From Candidatus Zhuqueibacterota bacterium (lineage in GTDB: Bacteria > KSB1 > UBA2214): DNA of 13,772 nucleotides. Positions 6,658 through 13,399 of this stretch are shown here, piece by piece; positions within the stretch are counted from its first letter, which is position 1, and each line of letters opens with the position of its first letter. Position numbers and translations under genes: made by a program. Location of the stretch: positions 1-13,772 of the forward strand of contig JAKJDB010000022.1 of assembly GCA_022706175.1 (NCBI GenBank), given 5' to 3'. The notes under the pieces were generated by a model, which was not told the DNA's origin, did no database searches, and saw nothing but the letters and a program-made list of their open reading frames with translations.

Positions 6658-7308
6658 ATGTCAAAAGAAAACAAAGCGTTATCTCCCTGCCCTTCCCGCC
6701 GTGAACTGGAGCTTTTCTGTTTGCAAACAGGGCTGTCCAGGGCGGAAAAACTCCGCGTACAACGTCATCTGGTGCAGTGCGGCAAATGCCGTCGCACCCG
6801 CCGGATTCTCGACCGCTGCAATGACCTCCTGTGCCTGGAAATGCAAAGACCGGTTACCAACACGGCCCTGGATCTGGCCAAAAGTCTGGCGCCGAAACAG
6901 GTGCGCTATGGCCTGCTCATCTGTACGCCGAGTCCGGATGAGGATCAACGTTCGGCCAAAGCCTACCGCACCCGGCTGGTCTTCAGCGCCAACGGCGAAG
7001 CGGGACGCAGCAAACTGCGCGATTTCGATCTGAAAAAAATTCCCCAGGGCAGTCTGGCCCTTCGCATGTACACCGATCCCATGGAGCAAGAGCTGTTGCT
7101 GTTTCTCTGGGAACCGGAGCCGCGGGAAGGCAGACCGGATCGTCTGCGTTGGTCGGGACGGCGCGCGTCCATCTCCTTCAATCAAATCGGCGCGGGATGT
7201 ATGGCCCTTTCCGATTTTTCTCATCTGGACAATCAACTGGTTTTTTTCTCCAACGCGATCAACAAAAAAAACAAACTCCGCCGATGGGAGATCCTCTGCG
7301 GCCGTTGA
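6658..7308 (+). CDS. Protein with anti-sigma-type (ZAS / zf-HC2-like) zinc motif
   Basis: A 216-aa protein. Its first 45 residues carry C11, H37, C41 and C44, the C-x25-H-x3-C-x2-C spacing of zinc-binding anti-sigma (ZAS) domains such as RsrA, and the HLVQCGKC core is classical. The remaining about 170 residues match nothing I know. They are mixed charged and beta-like with no membrane helix, so it would be a cytoplasmic rather than membrane-bound regulator. If the upstream 381-aa protein is a sigma factor, this would be the natural partner that holds it inactive and may sense redox or metal state. No Shine-Dalgarno sequence precedes the ATG at 6658, and there is no other ATG in this frame upstream. 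Translation may depend on the upstream gene or on the hairpin between them. The zinc motif is clear; the anti-sigma role is inferred. Confidence 0.6.
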   Translation: MSKENKALSPCPSRRELELFCLQTGLSRAEKLRVQRHLVQCGKCRRTRRILDRCNDLLCLEMQRPVTNTALDLAKSLAPKQVRYGLLICTPSPDEDQRSAKAYRTRLVFSANGEAGRSKLRDFDLKKIPQGSLALRMYTDPMEQELLLFLWEPEPREGRPDRLRWSGRRASISFNQIGAGCMALSDFSHLDNQLVFFSNAINKKNKLRRWEILCGR

Positions 7309-7345
7309 TCAGAATGCGTCCACGGCAGCGCCCGTCCTTCCCTGC

Positions 7346-7375
7346 CACGGTTTTCTTCCTTCCGTGTTTTCTCTT
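7346..7375 (+). terminator. Possible intrinsic terminator after the zinc-motif gene
   Basis: CACGG (7346-7350) pairs with CCGTG (7362-7366) across an 11-nt pyrimidine loop, followed by TTTTCTCTT. The stem is short and the loop long, so the call is weak. It lies 38 bp after the stop codon and would close the sigma-54-driven unit. The rest of the 210-bp gap to the next gene is pyrimidine-rich, with nothing recognisable. Confidence 0.3.
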
Positions 7376-7518
7376 GCCTTTTATCGATTTCTTTGCCAAC
7401 TTTTATCAAGCCCTTTTTCAACAGGAAAAACAAATCACCGGATTCCTCCCTGTGCAGGAGGACGACTGCGCAGCCGGAAAAACACGGCGGTTCCTGACCA
7501 GGAGGGAAGGCCTCTGCC

Positions 7519-8112
7519 TTGCATCCGGAAACCCATGACATGAGCATCTGGGATTTACAAGCGCCGTTGTACCATCTGCAGCGCCGCCTCTGGCCGCTGT
7601 CGGCGATTCTGCGTAACGAGACGAACGTGGCTGCCCGCCTGCTGACGAGCCGGCCGCAGGCCGACGGTTGGGCGCTGGATCTCGGCTCCGGACCGGGTCA
7701 CTCCTTCCCGCTTCTGCCGACGGCATTGCCGCGCGTCGGCGTGGACCGATCACCGGCGATGGCCAAGCGCTGCCGCGCGCATCACAACGCCTTGATGGTG
7801 GTGGCTGATGCTTGCGCGCTGCCATTCAAAGCGGATTCGTTTGCTTTGATCAGCGCCATCGGCTTGATGGAATATCTGCCCAGTCCGAAACCGTTGCTCG
7901 CCGAGCTCAGCCGTATCTGCCGATCACGGGGTTCGGTGCTGCTGACCGCCTCGCCCAAGGGGCTGTTCACCCGACTGCGCGCCCTGGCCGGAGCTCGATT
8001 GACCGTGCACGACTTTGATGCCGTGGTCCATGCTGCGCAGCGTCGAAACCTGTTGCTGAGCGGCGCGGTTCACACGTTTTCACAACAGCTGTTTCTGCTG
8101 CAAAAAAGATAA
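7519..8112 (+). CDS. Class I SAM-dependent methyltransferase
   Basis: A 197-aa methyltransferase of the UbiE/methyltransferase-11 type. Motif I is LDLGSGPG at 53-60 (SAM binding). An acidic residue at D76 in VGVDRS ends the second strand (ribose contact), VADACALPF is the motif for the adenine side, and IGLMEYL-x-SP is the region before the fourth strand. The substrate cannot be deduced; members of this group methylate quinones, lipids, sugars or small metabolites. The TTG at 7519 is preceded by AGGGAAGG (7503-7510) with an 8-nt spacer. An ATG at 7540 in the same frame lacks such a site but would also give a complete fold. Ten bases separate it from the epimerase gene, so the two are probably co-transcribed, which hints at a surface-sugar substrate. 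Confidence 0.85.
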   Translation: MHPETHDMSIWDLQAPLYHLQRRLWPLSAILRNETNVAARLLTSRPQADGWALDLGSGPGHSFPLLPTALPRVGVDRSPAMAKRCRAHHNALMVVADACALPFKADSFALISAIGLMEYLPSPKPLLAELSRICRSRGSVLLTASPKGLFTRLRALAGARLTVHDFDAVVHAAQRRNLLLSGAVHTFSQQLFLLQKR

Positions 8113-8122
8113 GGAGCCCTGT

Positions 8123-8671
8123 TTGCGCTTTATTCAAACCAAAATCGCCGGACTGGTGATCATCGAACCGGCCGTGTTCTCTGATAGCCGCGGTTATTTT
8201 ATGGAAAGCTATCAAAAAAGAATTTTTCTCGACAACGGCATCGACGCCGACTTTGTCCAGGAAAACATCAGTTTTTCACGTAAAGGGACTTTACGCGGAC
8301 TGCATTTTCAAAGATCGCCGCACAGCCAGGGCAAACTGGTGCGCGTCACTCTGGGCTGCGTCTATGATGTGGCGGTGGATCTGCGCGCCCAGTCAGCCAC
8401 CTTCGGCCGATTTTTCGGCCTCGAACTTTCCGAGGAAAATCACCGGGCGCTGTATATTCCGCCGGGATTTGCCCACGGCTTTTATGCGCTCAGCGATCGC
8501 GCGCAGTTTTCCTACAAATGCACCGCCTATTATGCGCCGCACAGCGAAGGCGGCGTTCGCTGGAACGATCCGACCATCGGAGTGCCTTGGCCGCTGGACG
8601 GCCCGCCGCTGCTGTCGCTGAAAGATGAACAATTGCCGTTGCTGGCGGACGCAAAGGTCCCGCTGGATTAA
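8123..8671 (+). CDS. rfbC: dTDP-4-dehydrorhamnose 3,5-epimerase
   Basis: A 182-aa RmlC/RfbC-type cupin epimerase, the third enzyme of dTDP-L-rhamnose synthesis, inverting C3 and C5 of dTDP-4-keto-6-deoxyglucose. The catalytic His is H61 in LRGLHFQ, the tyrosine acid is Y131 in FSYKCT, and D168 in LSLKDEQ completes the usual set; PPGFAHGF and GVRWNDP are also present. Related enzymes making other dTDP-6-deoxysugars share this pattern, so rhamnose is likely but not certain. The start is TTG with AAGGAG (8111-8116) overlapping the methyltransferase stop codon and a 6-nt spacer. The usual companions rfbA, rfbB and rfbD are not in the window. The length and all key residues look normal. Confidence 0.93.
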   Translation: MRFIQTKIAGLVIIEPAVFSDSRGYFMESYQKRIFLDNGIDADFVQENISFSRKGTLRGLHFQRSPHSQGKLVRVTLGCVYDVAVDLRAQSATFGRFFGLELSEENHRALYIPPGFAHGFYALSDRAQFSYKCTAYYAPHSEGGVRWNDPTIGVPWPLDGPPLLSLKDEQLPLLADAKVPLD

Positions 8672-8705
8672 AAACATGCTGGCGAATCAGTCGGTCCAGG
8701 CCGGC

Positions 8706-8727
8706 GCCCTGTTCAGCGCATCAGGGC
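8706..8727. other. Small inverted repeat between rfbC and bshC
   Basis: GCCCTG (8706-8711) and CAGGGC (8722-8727) are perfect 6-bp complements with a 10-nt loop. No T run follows, so termination is not supported. It is the only structure seen in the 107-bp gap. Confidence 0.25.
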
Positions 8728-8778
8728 CTGTGCGTTCGATCAAACCGGCGAGCGGCTCAAAAAAATAAACGTGGAAAC

Positions 8779-10386
8779 ATGGATATCCCGATTGACGCGT
8801 TGCCTTTCGGCTCGCGCTTGACCAAAGATTACCTCCGCTTCGATGAGCAGGTGGCCGGCTTTTTCAACGGCGACTATCGCCGGTCCATCACCTATCAGGC
8901 CGCTGCAACGGTCGCCGCTGGTACGCCGCGCGCCGATCGCCGGGCGCTGCTGGAACGCCTGTATCATCAAAACGAATCCTTCGGCATGGCGCAGGCGACC
9001 AAACGACATCTCGAACAACTGGCTGACCCGCAGTGTCTGGCGGTGGTGACCGGACAACAGGTGGGGCTGCTCACCGGTCCGCTGTACACCATCTACAAAG
9101 CGCTGACGACCTGCCGTCTGGCGGAATCCCTTGCCGGCGAACTGCAGCGGCCGGTGGTCCCGGTCTTTTATCTCGCCACCGAAGATCATGATTTCGACGA
9201 AGTGAGCTGGCTGGGTTGGCGAAATCAAAAATACGAGTTTGAAAAAAAAATCTACACGCCCGCGCTGATGCCCCAGCGGACGCCCATGTCGGGTGTTGTT
9301 CTGGATGCTGCGATCGTTGATCTGCTGCAGCAGCTTAACGATGAATCAGAAGCCTCCCCCTTTAAAGCGCAGTTTCTGAATTTGGCCGGCGAATGCTATC
9401 GGCCGTCCGTTACTCTGGCCCACGCGTTTGCCCGTTTCTTCACCACTCTGCTGGCGGATTGGGGCGTTGTCCTTCTGGATGCGGCCGATGCGCAGCTCAA
9501 AGAACTGGCGCAGCCGATCTTTCAGCAAGAGCTGACGGAAGGGACCTCTGTTTCAGCCATGTTGCGAACCAACCGCGAGCTCGCAGACAAGGGCTATCAT
9601 AGCCAATTGGCCGTTCACCCGCAGCGGCCGCATCTTTTCATCTTGACCCAGGGACGTCACAGCCTTGAGCAGACAGACACGGGTCTGCGCGATATGCATT
9701 CCGGTGCGCGGTTCACCGCCGAACAGTTGGCCCGCGAACCCGCCCGGCTGAGCCCTAAAGCCGCCCTGCGGCCCATTGTGCAGGATTGGCTTTTACCCAC
9801 CATTGCCTATGTGGCCGGGCCGGGTGAAATCGCCTACTGGGCGCAGCTGAAACGCGTCTATGCGGGTTTTCACCTGCCGATGCCCATCGTCGTGCCGCGG
9901 GCAAGCATGACGTTGGTGGAAGCCAAAATTCGCCGGCATCTGGAAAAATTTTCCGTGAGCGTTGACAAAGTCCTGACTCAGCCCACCGCCAGCCGGCAAA
10001 AGGTGGAACAACAACTGCTGCCGCAGCAGCTGACAGAACCGTTGAGAGCGGTGCAGCAGCTGATGAAAGAAACATGGCCACAGCTCCTTCAATCCGTCTC
10101 GAGCCTGGACCCCACTCTGGTGTCGCCGGCGCAAAAGACCGCGGATCAGATCGCCGGCGCTGTGGAGCAGCTCCAGGCCAAGCTCTTTCGTGCCCTGCAG
10201 CAAAAAGAAAACGCAATGGCGGATGCGTGGCGCGTCATCCTCGACAGCCTGATGCCGGCGAATGAACTGCAAGAGCGCCAATTGAACGTTCTGCCGTTTC
10301 TGATAAAATATGGTCCTGCTCTGCTGACCACGCTCTATGAGCAGATAGACCTTCAGCGAACCGATCATCATGTGGTGAATATTTAA
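8779..10386 (+). CDS. bshC: Putative cysteine ligase BshC (bacillithiol synthesis)
   Basis: A 535-aa BshC, proposed to catalyse the last step of bacillithiol synthesis: joining cysteine to glucosaminyl-malate. The Rossmann-like core carries TGQQVGLLTGPLY at 91-103 and ATEDHDFDEV (E135, D136, H137, D138). A GPGEIAYWAQLK segment and VPRASMTLVE are further family landmarks. A long amphipathic, Gln/Leu-rich helical stretch (about 395-480) matches the coiled-coil domain that dimerises the Bacillus enzyme. Length is normal for the family. The ATG at 8779 has only a weak ribosome binding site (GTGGAAA). bshB1 begins 10 nt after the stop, so the two form an operon; bshA is elsewhere in the genome or missing from this window. 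The family call is firm, while the ligase role for the family is accepted on genetic evidence. Confidence 0.94.
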   Translation: MDIPIDALPFGSRLTKDYLRFDEQVAGFFNGDYRRSITYQAAATVAAGTPRADRRALLERLYHQNESFGMAQATKRHLEQLADPQCLAVVTGQQVGLLTGPLYTIYKALTTCRLAESLAGELQRPVVPVFYLATEDHDFDEVSWLGWRNQKYEFEKKIYTPALMPQRTPMSGVVLDAAIVDLLQQLNDESEASPFKAQFLNLAGECYRPSVTLAHAFARFFTTLLADWGVVLLDAADAQLKELAQPIFQQELTEGTSVSAMLRTNRELADKGYHSQLAVHPQRPHLFILTQGRHSLEQTDTGLRDMHSGARFTAEQLAREPARLSPKAALRPIVQDWLLPTIAYVAGPGEIAYWAQLKRVYAGFHLPMPIVVPRASMTLVEAKIRRHLEKFSVSVDKVLTQPTASRQKVEQQLLPQQLTEPLRAVQQLMKETWPQLLQSVSSLDPTLVSPAQKTADQIAGAVEQLQAKLFRALQQKENAMADAWRVILDSLMPANELQERQLNVLPFLIKYGPALLTTLYEQIDLQRTDHHVVNI

Positions 10387-10396
10387 GGAGAGCACG

Positions 10397-11122
10397 GTGG
10401 AGGCGTTGGAAGTTTTGGCGTTCGGCGCGCATCCGGACGATGTCGAGTTGATGGCCGGCGGCACGATCATCAAGCTGGCCAGGCTGGGTTATCCCACGGG
10501 CATGGTTTCATTGACCGCCGGTGAAAGCGGCACGCGCGGCACACCCGCCGAACGCGCCCACGAGTTTGCCGACGCGGCGGAGATCATGGGCCTGTCGGCC
10601 CATCGCATGCTCGACCTGCCTGACGGTTTTGTCTCCGTCGACCGGGAGAGCAAACTCAAAATCATCCGGGTTCTGCGCACCTTTCGGCCGCGCATTCTCT
10701 TCGCGCCGTATTGGCGTACTCGGCACCCGGATCATGGGGCGTGTTCGGTCCTGGTGCGCGAAGCCGCCTTTTTATCCGGTTTGAAAAAGATCGACACCGG
10801 CCAGCCGGCCCATCGTCCGGCTAAAATCATCTATTACTGCGAGCATTATCCGTTTCAACCCTCGTTCATCGTCGACGTCAGCGACACGATCGAACAACGG
10901 TTGAAAGCGGTGCGCGCCTACACATCGCAGGTTTTTAACGCCGACGCGGTTTACACCGATGACGACAAAACCTATGTCAGCAGTCCTGAATATTTTCAAT
11001 CTTTGATCAGTCGGGCGCAGTTTTGGGGCCATCGAATCGGAGCGCTTTACGGCGAGCCGTTCCTGGTGCGTGAACCTCTGGGGGTTGAAAATCCTTTGCT
11101 ACTGTTTCCCGCTAAATCCTGA
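10397..11122 (+). CDS. bshB1: GlcNAc-malate deacetylase BshB1 (bacillithiol synthesis)
   Basis: A 241-aa zinc deacetylase of the LmbE/PIG-L family, which removes acetate from N-acetylglucosaminyl-malate, the second step of bacillithiol synthesis. The zinc ligands H12 and D15 lie in AHPDDVE (11-17), and H113 in RHPDH (109-113). TAGESGTRGTP at 40-50 and the YTSQVF-x9-YTDDD region are typical of BshB1 rather than other LmbE proteins. GTG start with AAGGAG (10385-10390) and a 6-nt spacer. It sits 10 nt downstream of bshC, which supports the BshB1 assignment over a mycothiol-type or chitobiose deacetylase. The gene ends three bases from the stop of a convergent gene. Confidence 0.94.
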   Translation: MEALEVLAFGAHPDDVELMAGGTIIKLARLGYPTGMVSLTAGESGTRGTPAERAHEFADAAEIMGLSAHRMLDLPDGFVSVDRESKLKIIRVLRTFRPRILFAPYWRTRHPDHGACSVLVREAAFLSGLKKIDTGQPAHRPAKIIYYCEHYPFQPSFIVDVSDTIEQRLKAVRAYTSQVFNADAVYTDDDKTYVSSPEYFQSLISRAQFWGHRIGALYGEPFLVREPLGVENPLLLFPAKS

Positions 11123-11168
11123 CCGTCAGCGGCTGACCCATTCAATGGCCTGACGCACCAGCTGACGG
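11123..11168. terminator. Nested inverted repeats at a convergent gene junction
   Basis: CCGTCAGC (11123-11130) is the exact reverse complement of GCTGACGG (11161-11168). Inside lies a smaller pair, CCATT and AATGG, at 11138-11148. It starts right after the bshB1 stop and covers the end of the convergent thuA-like gene. Without a T run on either side it may block transcription in both directions only weakly; a terminator role is inferred from position. Confidence 0.35.
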
Positions 11169-11881
11169 TAGGAGGGGTGCTCAAAAGCGTGATGATCGTG
11201 GCCGGGCTGAAGATAGACGATTCTGGCCTTGCCGTATTGGTTGGTCCAGCCGATGACCGGGGTGCTTTCGGCATGATCGGTTGTGATGAGTGGGTGAATC
11301 CCGGGCTGAGTGAGATAACCACCATAGATTTCATCCTGCAGGGTAAACTCCTCCAGTCCCCGAGTCACGGTATGCCGGCGATCCGCAACCCGCACGCGGA
11401 CCTCCACGTCATGGCGGTACAGGGAGGCCGGCGCCGTTACACCACCCCGGCTCTCTGCTTCCAGCAGATATTTTCCGCCGATGATCTTTTCAAAATCCGG
11501 CCAGTTTTGATAGCTGGCCAGGCTATGGTGGAGAAAAACCAGCCCCATTCCTCTGTTCGCCATTCGCCTGAACGCGGATTTTTGTTCCGGGCTGATCTCC
11601 TGATGCATATCGTAAAATACAACGGCGTCAAATCGTTTGCACCATTCGGCGTTGTAGGCGTTTTCGCTCAGGGGATGTACGCGTTCCTCAAACGACACAT
11701 TGGCGAAGCTTTTAAACATCTTGAAGAAAGCAGCTCGATCAAAATCATGTCCGCCGGTGATAATGAGAACCGTGCGCTTTTTAAACTTTTCTCCGGCCCC
11801 AACCGTCTGTGGAAGCAATGCCAAAAGCATAACCAGTCCGATAATGACTTTGCGAATCACCCACTTCCCAACATGCCCCAT
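11126..11881 (-). CDS. Secreted ThuA-like protein
   Basis: A 251-aa protein of the ThuA-like family, whose fold resembles class I glutamine amidotransferases. Its biochemical role is poorly known, though members occur near sugar-oxidising genes. Residues 1-29 look like a Sec signal peptide: basic start, hydrophobic VIIGLVMLLALLP at 12-24, and a likely cut after VGA. The mature part has ITGGHDF at 41-47, a GLVFLHHSLASYQNW stretch at 113-127 where amidotransferases carry their nucleophile (His here, no Cys), and a late VYLQPGHDHHAF. The start at 11881 is chosen for its ribosome binding site; earlier in-frame starts at 11896 and 11929 would add residues in front of the signal. Family members are often found with Tat-exported Gfo/Idh enzymes like the one at 470, but the two are far apart here. 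Confidence 0.85.
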   Translation of the reverse strand: MGHVGKWVIRKVIIGLVMLLALLPQTVGAGEKFKKRTVLIITGGHDFDRAAFFKMFKSFANVSFEERVHPLSENAYNAEWCKRFDAVVFYDMHQEISPEQKSAFRRMANRGMGLVFLHHSLASYQNWPDFEKIIGGKYLLEAESRGGVTAPASLYRHDVEVRVRVADRRHTVTRGLEEFTLQDEIYGGYLTQPGIHPLITTDHAESTPVIGWTNQYGKARIVYLQPGHDHHAFEHPSYRQLVRQAIEWVSR

Positions 11882-11887
11882 GTTGCA

Positions 11888-11893
11888 CTCCCT
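11888..11893 (-). promoter_or_regulatory. Ribosome binding site deciding the 11881 start
   Basis: Read on the minus strand, AGGGAG lies 6 nt before the ATG at 11881. No comparable site precedes the in-frame ATGs at 11896 or 11929, and the 11881 start also gives a well-formed signal peptide. Confidence 0.6.
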
Positions 11894-11957
11894 CATAAAC
11901 TGAAAACGGCCTAAAGCAATATACGCCATTTTCCCCTGATATTAAAGAAAAATCTGA

Positions 11958-13244
11958 TCAAGCTCCGGTTCGAGTCCGTTGAATCAGCTTTTCCAGATAA
12001 CGGGATTTGAATTGGCGGCTGGCCAACACCTGCTTCACAGGCGGCAGCCTTAATATGACGCCGAGAACCGCAGCCATAGCGCGATGGCTGGCAAAAGCCT
12101 GGCGGCTGAAGATCAGATGCTGCAGGGTTCCGCGCTCGATGGCCATCATCACCGCCCGATGCACCGAGTCCAGTGGAGTGATGACGCGCTGCGGCCGGGA
12201 CTGCAGCGACAGGGCCGCCTGAGCACAGGCGCGCACACACACACCGCAGCCCAGACAGATTGTTTCATCCAAGTGAGCGCGTTTTTGCTGCGCATGGCGG
12301 GAATCCTCAACCGGCGTCACGGTCCATGCCTTGACCGGACACGCAGATACACATCGGCCGCAGCCGGTACAGCGGTCCACGTCCAACAACGGAAGAAAGT
12401 TGGTGGTGTGCACCGGGTGGAGAATGCCGAATCGCTGCGCCGCCAGCATCGCCTCGCAGCAGCAACCGCAGCAATTACAGATAAAGCTTACCCGTTCGCG
12501 CACGTTTTCGCCGAACTGCACCAGCTGATGGTCATAGGCCAGCTGCAGCAGATCCAGGCATTCTGCGGTATCGATCTCTCGTGCATGGCCGTGGCGGGAG
12601 AGCACCTCGCCGCAATGATTGAAAGTCATGCAGATGTTCATCGGCGCCTGGCACGCTCTGTCCAAATGGGCCATCTTATGACGGCAGTAGCACATCCCCA
12701 CCGCGCGGTGGCTGGCGGATCGAATGACCTGGCTGGCTCGTTCATAGTCCAACACATAGAGCGCATGCTCCGGAGAAAGCGCCGGCTCATGCACGAACAC
12801 GCGTCCCAGCTGCGTCTCGCCCCGGCCGAAAAGATCTTTGATGAAATCCTCCTCCACCGTGATATATTGATAATAAAGTTCGGAGAGGGTTTTCTGATCC
12901 AGATCGTCGCGGACGCGCATCAGGCTGAATTCAAAAAAACCTGCCATGGGCGGCGGCAGAGTGTAGGACATTCTCCCGTCCTGTTCGCCATCCAGCAACA
13001 GAGCCCGATCCGCCAATTGATCGAGAATGTTACGGGCCTGCGCTTCCGGCATCTTCCAGGCCCGGGCTGCATCCGCAGGCGAAAACGGTACGATGGGAAG
13101 CAGGGCCACCAGTCGCGCCTCTTGTTCGCTGAACAGCATTTTTAAAATCTGGAATAAAAGATCTGAAGGCGGCGCCCCTTGGGGAAATTTATTCAAACGG
13201 TGCGCCAGGGAGTGATAATCGGATTTCAACGCATGATGCGCCAT
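11958..13244 (-). CDS. Multi-cluster 4Fe-4S protein with N-terminal helical domain
   Basis: A 428-aa iron-sulfur protein. Residues 30-100 are helical with a possible winged-helix character (FSPADAARAWKMPEAQARN resembles a recognition region) and lead into LPPPMAGFFEF. Next comes a Cys-rich module (C185, C187, C198, C205, C211, including CYCRHK), then ICNCCGCCC at 255-263. A ferredoxin domain follows with two classic sites: C292, C295, C298, C302 and C330, C333, C336, C340. The second site ends in CA instead of the usual CP. The tail (about 360-428) is basic and helical. The protein likely handles electrons or senses redox state, but the partner is unknown; no dehydrogenase gene adjoins it. 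The start at 13244 has GGAGGAGG (13248-13255) just upstream, whereas an open extension to 13352 lacks support. The 155-bp gap before it, up to rtcB, shows no convincing promoter. Confidence 0.85.
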   Translation of the reverse strand: MAHHALKSDYHSLAHRLNKFPQGAPPSDLLFQILKMLFSEQEARLVALLPIVPFSPADAARAWKMPEAQARNILDQLADRALLLDGEQDGRMSYTLPPPMAGFFEFSLMRVRDDLDQKTLSELYYQYITVEEDFIKDLFGRGETQLGRVFVHEPALSPEHALYVLDYERASQVIRSASHRAVGMCYCRHKMAHLDRACQAPMNICMTFNHCGEVLSRHGHAREIDTAECLDLLQLAYDHQLVQFGENVRERVSFICNCCGCCCEAMLAAQRFGILHPVHTTNFLPLLDVDRCTGCGRCVSACPVKAWTVTPVEDSRHAQQKRAHLDETICLGCGVCVRACAQAALSLQSRPQRVITPLDSVHRAVMMAIERGTLQHLIFSRQAFASHRAMAAVLGVILRLPPVKQVLASRQFKSRYLEKLIQRTRTGA

Positions 13245-13399
13245 CGACCTCCTCCATAACCAAGGCCTTCCATTCAGCCCAATGGGCCGGTGAACGGATA
13301 TGTATGCCCCCCGGATGTTTGCAGCATTGTCATCGAAACGCAGAGCAGCCACCGATCAAGGCCGGGCGCACTCTGCATCCACTCGGGACCGGAGCGGCG

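Noticed and set aside
7314..7538. A 74-aa open frame with a hydrophobic stretch (PATVFFLPCFLLPFIDFF) between the zinc-motif gene and the methyltransferase.
   Set aside because: It has no ribosome binding site, it is encoded by a pyrimidine-rich tract that yields Phe/Leu/Pro by composition alone, and the terminator-like hairpin lies inside it. A small membrane protein cannot be excluded.
12084..13145. 353-codon open frame on the plus strand inside the iron-sulfur gene.
   Set aside because: It is antisense to a protein with ordered ferredoxin Cys motifs; its own translation is compositionally odd and has no family features.
13245..13352. N-terminal extension of the iron-sulfur protein by 36 residues.
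   Set aside because: The strong ribosome binding site at 13248-13255 marks the start at 13244, and the extension looks non-coding.
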